DNA of 38,514 nucleotides from a virus: positions 1 to 38,514 of the IMG/VR virus record IMGVR_UViG_3300040751_000330; one strand, given 5' to 3'. Both the position numbers and the translations under genes were made by a program. Positions 25,023-32,024 of this stretch are shown piece after piece. Each line of letters opens with the position of its first letter. The first letter of the stretch is position 1. The notes under the pieces are model-generated. The model saw only the letters and a program-made list of their open reading frames with translations. It was not told where the DNA came from and did no database searches.

Positions 25023-25690
25023 TACAGATTCCTAGAATACGCTAAGCTTGGAACAATATTAAAAGAAGCCCGGTCACGGTCTTCGTCCATCGCACGCTGC
25101 ATTTCTTCTTCATACAACGCTTTAAGTAATTGTATTCTGTCCGGCGCTTTCTTGATTGCAATGTAATACGCTAAGCCCGCAGCAAGTGCCGGATAAAATC
25201 TAAACGGTATTTGCAACGTATCTGTTGCAGAATCCGCATCGTCTAAACGAACTAAACGGTTATAGATAATTTGGTCAGTGCTGTTGTCCGGGACAGGCCA
25301 CAGCTTTAACACCGGGCTTATTAAACGGTCCAAAAACCACTGTGACGACCTAGACTGCTGCGTTTTATTTGGGATGTTTATATAGTCATCCCTACTCAAG
25401 CGGTCTATACCGTAATCAGTCCCGTCGCGGCGAACAACTATAGACAAAATATCAATAGTGTCAGCGCCTACGTTAATCTCGGAGACGCCCTGAGTTAATG
25501 TGGTAGTGACCTGTTGAATGGTCCACTGGTTCAAACCACGATTAGCCCAATCCGCAAACAAAAGATTCATAGAGCGCTTGGCGGTTTTTAGATCGTACCC
25601 GGTACGCATCTCCTTCCCGCATCGCTCAAACGCCTCTTCGATATAATCCGAGACGTCTAATTCAAAATCTTTTGATCCAGAAACAGCCAT
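25022..25690 (-). CDS. Head-tail connector/adaptor-like protein
   Basis: A 222-residue protein. A helical front (VSDYIEEAFERCGKEM, DLKTAKRSMNLLFADWANRG) is followed by a beta core (EINVGADTIDILSIVVRRDG, SRDDYINIPNKTQQS) and a helical end (LAAGLAYYIAIKKAPDRIQL). This is the same helix-beta-helix outline as the 216-residue adaptor-like protein at 24070-24720, so the two may be distant paralogues forming successive rings. Its start overlaps the upstream stop codon by one base (TAATG). The role is inferred from outline and position. Confidence 0.65.
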   Translation of the reverse strand: MAVSGSKDFELDVSDYIEEAFERCGKEMRTGYDLKTAKRSMNLLFADWANRGLNQWTIQQVTTTLTQGVSEINVGADTIDILSIVVRRDGTDYGIDRLSRDDYINIPNKTQQSRSSQWFLDRLISPVLKLWPVPDNSTDQIIYNRLVRLDDADSATDTLQIPFRFYPALAAGLAYYIAIKKAPDRIQLLKALYEEEMQRAMDEDRDRASFNIVPSLAYSRNL

Positions 25691-25968
25691 TATTTCTTCT
25701 TCCTTTTAAGCGACGCTACACGCTTAGGTTTACCTGCGGGTTGCCCAAGACGCTTCTTTTGCGCTACTCGGGACTTTTTCTCTGCCGCTGTCATTTCACC
25801 GGCGGTCTTAGGAGTTTTGCTCGAAACACGTTTTTTAGGGCGACAATACGGAGTTCCGCGTTTTTCCCCTTCTTTGCGTCCACAAGGCTTACCTGTACGG
25901 ACGTCTACCCACTCCTCCTTAAACCATCGTTTAAGGTCTGCGCCTTTCTTAGTCTTACGAACCGCCAC
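25690..25968 (-). CDS. Small basic protein, DUF5872-like
   Basis: A 92-residue, extremely basic protein. The front MAVRKTKKGADLKRWFKEEW, then VDVRTGKPCGRKEGEKRG and TPYCRPKKRVSSKTPKTAGE, is what I recall of DUF5872, a domain found in marine phages and some giant viruses; Cys29 and Cys42 may form a disulfide or metal site. The tail is nearly all Lys, Arg and Ala. I chose the GTG start because GGGGGA precedes it and the family begins there; the frame stays open ten codons upstream to a TTG. It overlaps the previous gene by 14 bases. It probably binds DNA or is packed in the capsid. Confidence 0.7.
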   Translation of the reverse strand: MAVRKTKKGADLKRWFKEEWVDVRTGKPCGRKEGEKRGTPYCRPKKRVSSKTPKTAGEMTAAEKKSRVAQKKRLGQPAGKPKRVASLKRKKK

Positions 25969-26269
25969 GGGACTTATTCCCCCAGTTCTTAGCGCCAACT
26001 TTACGGCACTTGGCTATTGCGCCAGAAGCGTAGGCAGAAGGGAAGACTTTGTAACGCGCCTTTACCTTACGGTAACAAGCGTCTTTACTGGCGTCTCCGC
26101 CATCTTTAAAACCGGGAACTCCGCGGCCTTTCAACACGTCCGCACGAGTCACTTTCCCGTCTTTGTTAAGATCCGGGAACTTCCCTTTTTTAGTGGCTGC
26201 TCCGCCATCTGCATAGCCCGTAACCTTTAATCCGTTACGTACTTTACCCATGCCTTTGCACTTAAGCAT
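25955..26269 (-). CDS. Small protein with EF-hand/dockerin-like loop and basic Cys domain
   Basis: A 104-residue protein in two parts. Residues 33-44 form a complete twelve-residue calcium loop, D-x-N-x-D-G-x-V-x-x-x-D (within FPDLNKDGKVTRADVL). The C-terminal part (ACYRKVKARYKVFPSAYASG, then AIAKCRKVGAKNWGNKS) is a basic block with Cys65 and Cys88 that I recall from many marine phages and large viruses. The ATG comes one base after the stop of the 54-residue gene, so translation is coupled; an open frame 19 codons longer would run through that gene. It is probably a virion protein. Confidence 0.7.
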   Translation of the reverse strand: MLKCKGMGKVRNGLKVTGYADGGAATKKGKFPDLNKDGKVTRADVLKGRGVPGFKDGGDASKDACYRKVKARYKVFPSAYASGAIAKCRKVGAKNWGNKSRGGS

Positions 26270-26270
26270 A

Positions 26271-26435
26271 TTACTTAAACCCGCGGACCGCGCAGCCGCC
26301 TTTAGCCATCTTACGGACAGGGCCACCGACCTTCATGCCTTTTACAGCACAACCGCCTTTAGCCATTTTCTTAGGCTTAACTTCGCCGCCATACATCATA
26401 CCCATGGCTTCCATTTTGCGAGGACTGCATTTCAT
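26271..26435 (-). CDS. 54-residue Cys/Gly/Lys repeat protein
   Basis: A very short gene with a proper AGGAG site six bases before its ATG and a TAA one base before the next start. The product has a run of double-glycine motifs: MYGGEVKPKKMAKGGCAVKG and then MKVGGPVRKMAKGGCAVRG. The unit MAKGGCAV(K/R)G occurs twice, giving two cysteines in identical context. It is strongly basic with many methionines. Related short motifs (GG followed by small and basic residues) recur in five other proteins here. It is likely a virion minor protein; the function is unknown. Confidence 0.7.
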   Translation of the reverse strand: MKCSPRKMEAMGMMYGGEVKPKKMAKGGCAVKGMKVGGPVRKMAKGGCAVRGFK

Positions 26436-26444
26436 AACATTCTC

Positions 26445-26660
26445 CTAACCTAATATCATCATAACGACCGCGACTAATGTCGCGGAAAGTTGACTAGCTA
26501 TACCGGCTAAAATCATCCAGTTCTTGTTCCGCAGATCACGTATATCATCTTCCATATGGTCAAGATGATTATTCTCAATACGGTGCAAAATAGTTTCAAC
26601 GACGGCCATCTGACGCTTCACGTCGTTTACTTCCTTCTCTAAATGATCGTTACTTACCAT
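26445..26660 (-). CDS. Coiled-coil protein with C-terminal membrane span (XhlA/holin-like)
   Basis: A 71-residue protein. Residues 5-45 are a charged coiled coil (LEKEVNDVKRQMAVVETIL) and residues of about 48-70 a single hydrophobic span ending at the C terminus (MILAGIASQLSATLVAVVMM). That order is the same as in XhlA-type hemolysin/holin accessory proteins, but the gene is far from the endolysin and among head genes. A virion membrane-contact role is also possible. I chose the ATG because GGAG lies nine bases upstream; an in-frame TTG three codons earlier has less support. It overlaps the previous gene by seven bases. Confidence 0.65.
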   Translation of the reverse strand: MVSNDHLEKEVNDVKRQMAVVETILHRIENNHLDHMEDDIRDLRNKNWMILAGIASQLSATLVAVVMMILG

Positions 26661-26938
26661 TTCTTGCAACTCCAGTAACGTGCAGAGAACTTGTCTTTTG
26701 CCGTATCGCAGTTATGGCGCGCTCTAAAATTAGCACGCCTTTCGGGTATGTTCTTTTTGATGGTCATATTAGGATCACCAAAACGAACTAATTTTACGTC
26801 ATCGCCTTTCTTAGCTAAAACAGCAAACTTCTTGCTACCGCCTGAAGTCCTTTTCGGCTTGTTATAGCCGGAAAAAGTTTCTCCGCGGTAGCTAAGACGC
26901 CCCGAAGGGCTTCGTTTTACGCTCTTAGTGCTTGCCAT
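26654..26938 (-). CDS. Small basic protein with conserved ARYWSCKKW-type end
   Basis: A 94-residue basic protein. The first 40 residues are a Lys/Ser/Gly-rich, probably flexible arm. The rest (KLVRFGDPNMTIKKNIPERR, ANFRARHNCDTAKDKFSARY, WSCKKW) is a compact block I remember as a DUF shared by cyanophages and other marine phages. His75, Cys77 and Cys91 could bind a metal or form a disulfide. It begins shortly after the stop of the 178-residue gene. A capsid-associated or DNA-contacting role is a guess. Confidence 0.7.
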   Translation of the reverse strand: MASTKSVKRSPSGRLSYRGETFSGYNKPKRTSGGSKKFAVLAKKGDDVKLVRFGDPNMTIKKNIPERRANFRARHNCDTAKDKFSARYWSCKKW

Positions 26939-26941
26939 TTT

Positions 26942-27478
26942 TTACTCAAAAAACAAGTCAGCTTCTAAAAGGTTAGTCATAACGAAGTAGACTCCTAACT
27001 GGGTAATAAAACCACTGTTTGGAACGGAAAACGTATTTGCAAAAGCATCGCCCGCTGCAACTCTTTTACACATTAGCCAACGCTTTGGCTTTTCTTGCTT
27101 TGATCCACTGTTAGCCACATAGTCAGCCGCAGGCGTACCCGTAATGGTGTCAGAATTTAGCATTGTAATGGTAAAAGTGCCTGAGCCTGTCACCGTAATT
27201 GGGTAATTACCCGAAGTAGCCGTTCCGCCAGTCCCTGTTGCAAAGCAGATGCCTACAACGTCTCCTGTGGCCAACCCGTGACTTGCTTTTGTAACCGTTA
27301 CTGTCGTTCCCGTTTGGGCATATGTTCCCGACACGGGAGCAGTGTCCGTGTCATACACGGTCAACTTGCCTGCACTGGCGGTACCAACAATAGAAAACTC
27401 TTTAAGTCTGTGGGGGCCAAGAACAGCAAAACCGCTTTCCTGCTTACTGACTTGAAAAATTTGAGATAAGCTACTCAC
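26942..27478 (-). CDS. Beta-rich virion protein with HGLATGD domain
   Basis: A 178-residue protein starting at GTG with AGGAGAG six bases upstream. The front (SSLSQIFQVSKQESGFAVLG) is followed by residues 58-108 with the pattern T-V-T-K-x-x-H-G-L-A-T-G-D-V-V and, later, a Tyr-x-Ile-T-V segment. A very similar small beta domain is inserted in the nozzle-like protein. The C-terminal third (RVAAGDAFANTFSVPNSGFI, LGVYFVMTNLLEADLFFE) seems a separate fold. It follows the capsid and decoration-type genes in transcription order and is probably a head or head-tail structural protein. Confidence 0.7.
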   Translation of the reverse strand: MSSLSQIFQVSKQESGFAVLGPHRLKEFSIVGTASAGKLTVYDTDTAPVSGTYAQTGTTVTVTKASHGLATGDVVGICFATGTGGTATSGNYPITVTGSGTFTITMLNSDTITGTPAADYVANSGSKQEKPKRWLMCKRVAAGDAFANTFSVPNSGFITQLGVYFVMTNLLEADLFFE

Positions 27479-27491
27479 CTAATCTCTCCTC

Positions 27492-27950
27492 TTAAACAAG
27501 GTTAGCGTTCTGGATGTACATCACAGTGACATCTGCTACGCCCGCCGTGCCGTCTTCGTCGGTCGCGGCAAAAGTAGAGATAACTTGAATGTCTGTAGTG
27601 CCTACGTCTGTAGAAACCGAAGTCATAGCGTCACTAAAAGTAACACCTGCCGCCTGTACAGTAGTCGCACCCAAGAAAGCATTTGGATCGCCTGAAGTAC
27701 CTACTTGGACTGTTGAGGCAGTAGTATCGTCGTTAGCTGTAGTAACGTTCAGGACCACTGCAATAATCTTAGAATTCGCAGGGATAGTAGCAACAGTAGT
27801 AGTCTGACCATCGGCACCCGTAGCTGCGATAACCGCCGCTTGAGCCATGCTGACGAAACCAGAGTTAGCTACGTCTGTGCCAACCGTTGTACCAGTGGTG
27901 TTTCGAATTGTACCGGCCTTAATAGGACCAGAAAAAGTAGTAGTCGCCAT
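27492..27950 (-). CDS. Beta-rich virion protein, head-fibre or decoration-like
   Basis: A 152-residue Ala/Thr/Val-rich protein beginning TTTFSGPIKAGTIRNTTG. I recall this start, and the VSMAQAAVIAATGADGQTT segment, from uncharacterised marine phage structural proteins. It has few charged residues and is predicted all beta, which fits a surface decoration. A strong AGGAG ribosome site and a 117-base gap with a terminator and a hairpin upstream suggest it starts its own transcription unit or is reached by readthrough. The role is inferred. Confidence 0.7.
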   Translation of the reverse strand: MATTTFSGPIKAGTIRNTTGTTVGTDVANSGFVSMAQAAVIAATGADGQTTTVATIPANSKIIAVVLNVTTANDDTTASTVQVGTSGDPNAFLGATTVQAAGVTFSDAMTSVSTDVGTTDIQVISTFAATDEDGTAGVADVTVMYIQNANLV

Positions 27951-27975
27951 GAAGATCTCCTGTCGTGGCTAGTGT

Positions 27976-27994
27976 CAGTCGCGGGATGCGACTG
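27976..27994 (-). other. Hairpin in the leader of the 152-residue protein gene
   Basis: A perfect seven-base-pair inverted repeat, CAGTCGC/GCGACTG with a five-base loop, lies about 15 bases upstream of the AGGAG site and 24 bases downstream of the terminator. Its place at the new 5' end suggests message stabilisation or RNase processing. No clear promoter was seen in the same gap. Confidence 0.5.
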
Positions 27995-28018
27995 TCAGGG
28001 ACATTTGTAAGATACGAT

Positions 28019-28049
28019 AAAAAAAGGGGCAGCACAAGCCACCCCTTTT
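28019..28049 (-). terminator. Rho-independent terminator after the major capsid gene
   Basis: On the minus strand AAAAGGGG pairs with CCCCTTTT over a 12-base loop, followed by a run of seven T in all. It lies about 20 bases after the major capsid stop codon. It probably stops part of the transcription so that capsid message exceeds that of the tail genes behind it. The plus strand has only four T after the stem, so it acts mainly on the minus strand. Confidence 0.8.
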
Positions 28050-28067
28050 CCACACAAGACCTAAATC

Positions 28068-28970
28068 TTATGAACCGCTACCGTACACAGCACGCCAATC
28101 TGAGACGCCGAAGCTGTAACGCTCACGGGCCTTGAATCGCATGTTGCCAGTATCGAAGTCGCCTTCCATCGCAGTCTTAAGAGGAGTTCTGTTGAACATC
28201 TTAAAACCGTTAGGAGCATCAGTCTTGATGAAGAAGTTGTCTGGGTCTGTCAGGAAGTGGTTAACCACCGCACCGTCAGGAATCATACCCATAGACTTAG
28301 TCGCATTGATGTCGTTATCGGCAGTGCCGGGACGCAGGTTAGAGTTGATTACTCGCTCTGCAATAAATTGCAGCTCTTTAGGAATAATCATCTTCATGCC
28401 ACGTACGGCAATCTTAAGACCACGCTCATCTGTCAGACCCGCGATGTTAATGAGCATTTGCTCAAGAGACGTCTCGTTAAGGTCTGCTGGTGTAGCCAAA
28501 AGATTTGACTGGTTACCAGATAAAGATGGGTGTGATGCAGAACAAAGAGCAGCGCCGTCACCGACAGGTGCCGCAGCATTGAACGCGTTGTTTAACACAG
28601 AGGCAGCTTTAATTTGCTTAGTCTGTGACATAGAACGAGCAAGAGCACGAGTGTAACGAGCTGCAAGACGATCGTAAAGATTGTCCTCAACCGCTTCCTC
28701 AGTGATGCTGAATGCCAAGGCAATGGTCTCGTGAGTGTAACGTGCAGTAAATGTTTCCTGCGCGTCATCAAACGAGATAGAACCACCCTCTGACTTAACC
28801 GGGGCAGTGCCAAAACCTGACAACATCACTTCCTCTTCAAATGCACGATCTGATGACTCTTCGTCAAAGATCTCTGCATGCTCATTTTCGTAACGATCGT
28901 ACTCCATCCCGAACAACGCATTTAGTCCGGGTTCCAGCTCTTTCGCTAGTTGTGCGCGAGATATAGCCAT
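28068..28970 (-). CDS. Major capsid protein (HK97-fold), putative
   Basis: A 300-residue protein. The layout matches HK97-type capsid proteins related to Mu gpT/major head proteins: a helical arm (AQLAKELEPGLNALFGMEYD, then RYENEHAEIFDEESSDRAFE), a beta segment (DAQETFTARYTHETIALAFS, the E-loop region), long helices (LYDRLAARYTRALARSMSQT, then KQIKAASVLNNAFNAA), and P-domain motifs (LKIAVRGMKMIIPKELQFIA). The C-terminal part (MRFKARERYSFGVSDWRAVY) is the usual closing strand. The position is right: scaffold, 161- and 216-residue proteins, then this one, with a terminator directly behind. No propeptide cleavage site was recognised. Confidence 0.88.
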   Translation of the reverse strand: MAISRAQLAKELEPGLNALFGMEYDRYENEHAEIFDEESSDRAFEEEVMLSGFGTAPVKSEGGSISFDDAQETFTARYTHETIALAFSITEEAVEDNLYDRLAARYTRALARSMSQTKQIKAASVLNNAFNAAAPVGDGAALCSASHPSLSGNQSNLLATPADLNETSLEQMLINIAGLTDERGLKIAVRGMKMIIPKELQFIAERVINSNLRPGTADNDINATKSMGMIPDGAVVNHFLTDPDNFFIKTDAPNGFKMFNRTPLKTAMEGDFDTGNMRFKARERYSFGVSDWRAVYGSGS

Positions 28971-28982
28971 GATTTAGCCCTC

Positions 28983-29633
28983 TTAAATGCCAGTGGTTAA
29001 TGAAGTGGTTTGTGAATCAAACCGCGATGCATTTGAATTGAAGTGAGCATTGAAACGCACTTTAAGCGGGATACCCGCCGCAGTGTAATCACTGTTCGCT
29101 TCGTCATCTACAATGCCTACAATACGGAGGGGCAACGTTGCTGTAGTAGCAACAGTGCTTACGCCCAACGCAGAGGTAGAGTTACCGTTGTTTGTAGAAC
29201 CCGCTTGAGCAGAAGTGCCCAAAGACGCGTTTGAAAACACGGTAGCTAGAGCAGTTGCTCTGTCAGTAAGACTTGCATCCGAAGCAACTTGGAAGATTTG
29301 ATTCGGATTATCTGCAACGTAAGCTTTAATGGGATAGTTTGTATCCACGCTTACGCCAGCAGAGCCCGGCCAGTAGTTTAGCCACACAGGCTTTTTCTGG
29401 ACAGAGTCTTGATATTCAACACCCATCAGGACACCTAATGCTGCGGTAGTACCGCCCGCTGTATCTGCTGCACGAGCAATTACACCGGCACTAGTAGGAA
29501 CAACAATTCCATACTGGAAGATAGCATTAGCGTTGTCAGAAGCGATTTCGTACTCGGTTACACCGGTACTGTTTACGCCGCTGCCAACAAGCCCAATAGG
29601 ACGTAAACCATAGGCAGTTGCTTGATTTGCCAT
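28983..29633 (-). CDS. Head structural/decoration protein, putative
   Basis: A 216-residue beta-rich protein: YGLRPIGLVGSGVNSTGVTE, GIVVPTSAGVIARAADTAGG, VEYQDSVQKKPVWLNYWPGS, then a Ser/Asn/Gly-rich stretch at about 143-165 and a final IVGIVDDEANSDYTAAGIPL. I recall proteins starting this way immediately before the capsid gene in many marine podoviruses. Low charge, a flexible central loop and its position 12 bases from the capsid gene suggest a capsid stabilising or decoration protein. An AGGAG site precedes the ATG. Confidence 0.7.
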   Translation of the reverse strand: MANQATAYGLRPIGLVGSGVNSTGVTEYEIASDNANAIFQYGIVVPTSAGVIARAADTAGGTTAALGVLMGVEYQDSVQKKPVWLNYWPGSAGVSVDTNYPIKAYVADNPNQIFQVASDASLTDRATALATVFSNASLGTSAQAGSTNNGNSTSALGVSTVATTATLPLRIVGIVDDEANSDYTAAGIPLKVRFNAHFNSNASRFDSQTTSLTTGI

Positions 29634-29658
29634 GATGTATTTCTCCTAAAGGGGTGGC

Positions 29659-30144
29659 TTAATTCTTTCGAGAGCCACCAAAAGTTACACGAGATTGACG
29701 ATCGGGTTTATTGATCGCCATAGTTGAGTGAGCATTTTCCCGCATCATGTCGTGATCGACAGCATCCATAAGATCTTGAGTTTTGCCAGAAAAATACGCC
29801 GATCTTTCCGCCAAAGTTTCTACTGGAATGCGTGCGAGTAAAAGTCCTCCAACGCCAAACACACCTTCATATTTACCTGAATCTACTACCGGTGCTTCGA
29901 AATCGGGATACTCATCAGCTCTTACAAGCTCATATCCTTCTCTCATACGCGCAGAAACGTTCTTGCGGTCGTCAAAACCACGAACCTCTGTACGTATCCA
30001 CCGGTGCGTGTACCCTTCGGGTGCAGGCGGTGCATCTAACATGGATGGGGGTGCCCAAGGCTTTCGCCGCTGTTCTTTCCCCCGGCTGTCTTTAGCGCGA
30101 GAAGAGCGATCAATACCTTCAAAACCTAATTTCTTGTCAGTCAT
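29659..30144 (-). CDS. Conserved head-region protein of unknown function
   Basis: A 161-residue charged protein. The front third is basic and proline-rich (KEQRRKPWAPPSMLDAPP), and the middle reads YTHRWIRTEVRGFDDRKNVS and then REGYELVRADEYPDFEAPVV, with GVFGVGGLLLARIPVETLAE after it. Such proteins regularly lie between scaffold and capsid genes in marine phages. It may be an assembly cofactor or minor capsid protein. No catalytic triad or protease motif was seen. An AGGAG site precedes the ATG. Confidence 0.65.
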   Translation of the reverse strand: MTDKKLGFEGIDRSSRAKDSRGKEQRRKPWAPPSMLDAPPAPEGYTHRWIRTEVRGFDDRKNVSARMREGYELVRADEYPDFEAPVVDSGKYEGVFGVGGLLLARIPVETLAERSAYFSGKTQDLMDAVDHDMMRENAHSTMAINKPDRQSRVTFGGSRKN

Positions 30145-30153
30145 TGTCGTCTC

Positions 30154-31050
30154 CTATTTGACATATTTCGCGTATTCTTCGAGTGGCACACCTAATTTCT
30201 TCGCAATAGCGACTTGGCTTGGCGTGAGTTTTACCTTAGTGTTGCGTCCAGTCCTACCCGTGGAACCACGGGCGCTTCCGGCTACATTTTGTACAGGACG
30301 TTTGCCGGCAGAGTCTTTAAATTTATGCGGAAATTCTTTCCGTATGCGATTGTCTAGCTCACTATAATACTCATTGCTTGTTGGGTCAAATCCTTCGTCT
30401 TCCACTAAACGCTTGTGCAAACCAAATGCAGCAAAGGTCATGGCTTCATCGGAGCCAAACCATTCATTTTTGCTTGCCCAGTCCTCGGCTTTTGGATCTG
30501 GCGCTCTAGGGGCCTGCTGCGGGGCGGGCTGTTGTTGGTGCTGAGCCGCTTGCTGCTGTTCCTTTAAAGAACGCTCTTGGGCCTGCTTAGTAGTTTCGTA
30601 TCTATCCGAAGCAACCGCCAACTGAGTCATCTTTCGTTGTGCCGCTACAGTAGCATCTGAATCACCCATTTCAACCGCGCGCTTTAGCTCAGACTCAACC
30701 TGCTGCTGCTCCATGCTTAAGCGGCTGCCGTACTCGGTCATATAGCCTTGGTCTAACGCCTGCATACGAGTACGTATTTTTTCCGCCTCGCTTTGCACGT
30801 TTTGCGCATACTTAACGGCTTCTTCTCTCTGCCGCTCGGCTTCTCTCATTTTCTTAGTTAGACGATCAATGCGTTTTTTAACACCGGCGCTGTACTCTTG
30901 GTGTTCGTCATCCTCGTCAACCGATTCGTTAGAGTCTTCCGTATCCTCTTTTTGCGAGGATTTAAGCTCTATTTCCGTTTCTTCGGTTTCAGAAACATCT
31001 ACATCTACGGACTTTTCGTCCTCTTCAATCTCGTATTGTGCTTCAGCCAT
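30154..31050 (-). CDS. Capsid scaffolding protein, putative
   Basis: A 298-residue protein with scaffold-like composition. Residues 1-52 are strongly acidic (EIEEDEKSVDVDVSETEETE), 55-115 form a long coiled coil (KKRIDRLTKKMREAERQREE), about 155-185 are Gln/Pro/Ala-rich, and the C terminus is basic with a small helical domain (LTPSQVAIAKKLGVPLEEYA), the part that typically binds capsid protein. It is encoded just before the head proteins and after the GroES-like gene. No protease domain is fused to it, so scaffold release may not need cleavage. Confidence 0.8.
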   Translation of the reverse strand: MAEAQYEIEEDEKSVDVDVSETEETEIELKSSQKEDTEDSNESVDEDDEHQEYSAGVKKRIDRLTKKMREAERQREEAVKYAQNVQSEAEKIRTRMQALDQGYMTEYGSRLSMEQQQVESELKRAVEMGDSDATVAAQRKMTQLAVASDRYETTKQAQERSLKEQQQAAQHQQQPAPQQAPRAPDPKAEDWASKNEWFGSDEAMTFAAFGLHKRLVEDEGFDPTSNEYYSELDNRIRKEFPHKFKDSAGKRPVQNVAGSARGSTGRTGRNTKVKLTPSQVAIAKKLGVPLEEYAKYVK

Positions 31051-31062
31051 GGTTATCTCCTA

Positions 31063-31560
31063 TTAAAAACTGATGATATCTTCTGGATCAGAGATAGTTG
31101 CTAGTATCTCGTCATCATTAAGAATACGTACCTCACCTCCGTCAATGCGGAAACGAGACCCTGCATACCGAGCAAAAATCACCCAATCTTTCTCTTGGCA
31201 CCAATCGCCTTCTGGGAATTTATCTTTGTCTTTGTACGCTAGTGGGCCTTTCTTCAAGACATATCCAACTACAGTTTGGACTTGGCCGTCCTCTAACACT
31301 TTGTCCGGTATATAAATTCCACCGTCGGTCTTAGATTTGCCTCTATAAGGTAGTATTAACAGTCTCCAACCGCTGGGGTTTGGGAGCTTTTCTAGGAGGG
31401 AAGCGTCAGCCTTTGAGGGGTCTAATACCTTAGACTTTGGCTCGACGTACATGCTGTCAACAGATGTTTCACGTGAAACATCCTCTTCGCTTTTTTTAGG
31501 CTTTTTTTCAGCAGCTTCTTTTTCAAGCTGTTTTGCTAAGTAACCGGGTACTTCAATCAT
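31063..31560 (-). CDS. GroES-like co-chaperonin
   Basis: A 165-residue protein with a Cpn10 domain at about residues 58-157: WRLLILPYRG, the mobile loop KSKTDGGIYIPDKVLEDGQV (with I82-Y83-I84 in place of the GroEL-binding hydrophobic tripeptide), VVGYVLKKGPLAYKDKDKFP, DWVIFARYAGSRFRIDGGEV and the end ILNDDEILATI. The first 55 residues, charged and lacking structure, are an extra N-terminal extension not found in bacterial GroES. Like T4 gp31 it probably replaces host GroES on GroEL to fold the capsid protein. It is encoded next to scaffold and capsid genes. Confidence 0.88.
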   Translation of the reverse strand: MIEVPGYLAKQLEKEAAEKKPKKSEEDVSRETSVDSMYVEPKSKVLDPSKADASLLEKLPNPSGWRLLILPYRGKSKTDGGIYIPDKVLEDGQVQTVVGYVLKKGPLAYKDKDKFPEGDWCQEKDWVIFARYAGSRFRIDGGEVRILNDDEILATISDPEDIISF

Positions 31561-31750
31561 TCAACTGCTCCTGTTGTTCTAGCAGGAAGGAGAGTTCCTG
31601 TGCTATGTGATTCAATGCGTTTAGCTCACCCATCAGAGTAGCGTACTGCTCCATGGAAGCTATACCGTTGCTTTCTAAAATATCTAATACGTTACTTCGG
31701 CGTTCTTTAATGCTTTTTTGAACGAACTGCACCACAACCAAATCATCCAT
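31553..31750 (-). CDS. Small helical protein
   Basis: A 65-residue, wholly helical protein (DDLVVVQFVQKSIKERRSNV, MGELNALNHIAQELSFLLEQ) of unknown function; phages often carry such a small protein near the portal. I chose the second ATG because GGGAGG lies four bases before it and actually covers the first in-frame ATG. It overlaps the GroES gene by eight bases. There are 64 bases between it and the previous gene, so a weak promoter here is possible. Confidence 0.6.
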   Translation of the reverse strand: MDDLVVVQFVQKSIKERRSNVLDILESNGIASMEQYATLMGELNALNHIAQELSFLLEQQEQLND

Positions 31751-31814
31751 GAATCCTCCCATGATTTTATCTGATATAGTTGCAGTGAATCTTATACTAT
31801 TTTTCTAAAAAAGG

Positions 31815-32015
31815 CTAATAGATACCCTGAAACCTTTGAGGTTTCATGATGATAGGGCTAAACCCTCGTACAACTCCGCCACCGGCCATTTTCTTTGGCT
31901 TGCCCGCTTTAGACAAGGCAATAGCCACCGATTGCTTCTGGGGATAACCCTCGTTTCTAAGCTTGCTTATATTGGAGCTTATAGTTTTCGAACTATTACC
32001 ACGCATCAAAGGCAT
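31815..32015 (-). CDS. Small basic protein ([17 protein letters not shown] family)
   Basis: A 66-residue basic protein. The front ([20 protein letters not shown], then [12 protein letters not shown]) is a helical unit that I recall as very common in small proteins of marine and other phages, with no known function. The C terminus ([20 protein letters not shown]) has the double-glycine motif seen in other proteins of this phage. GGAGAAAA precedes the ATG. It lies between two other very small genes next to the portal. Confidence 0.65.
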   Translation of the reverse strand: MPLMRGNSSKTISSNISKLRNEGYPQKQSVAIALSKAGKPKKMAGGGVVRGFSPIIMKPQRFQGIY

Positions 32016-32024
32016 GATTTTCTC

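Noticed and set aside
31763-31819. Possible promoter before the 65-residue gene (TATAAG as -10)
   Set aside because: The -35 match is poor and the spacing about 15 bases; AT-rich sequence makes such hits likely by chance.
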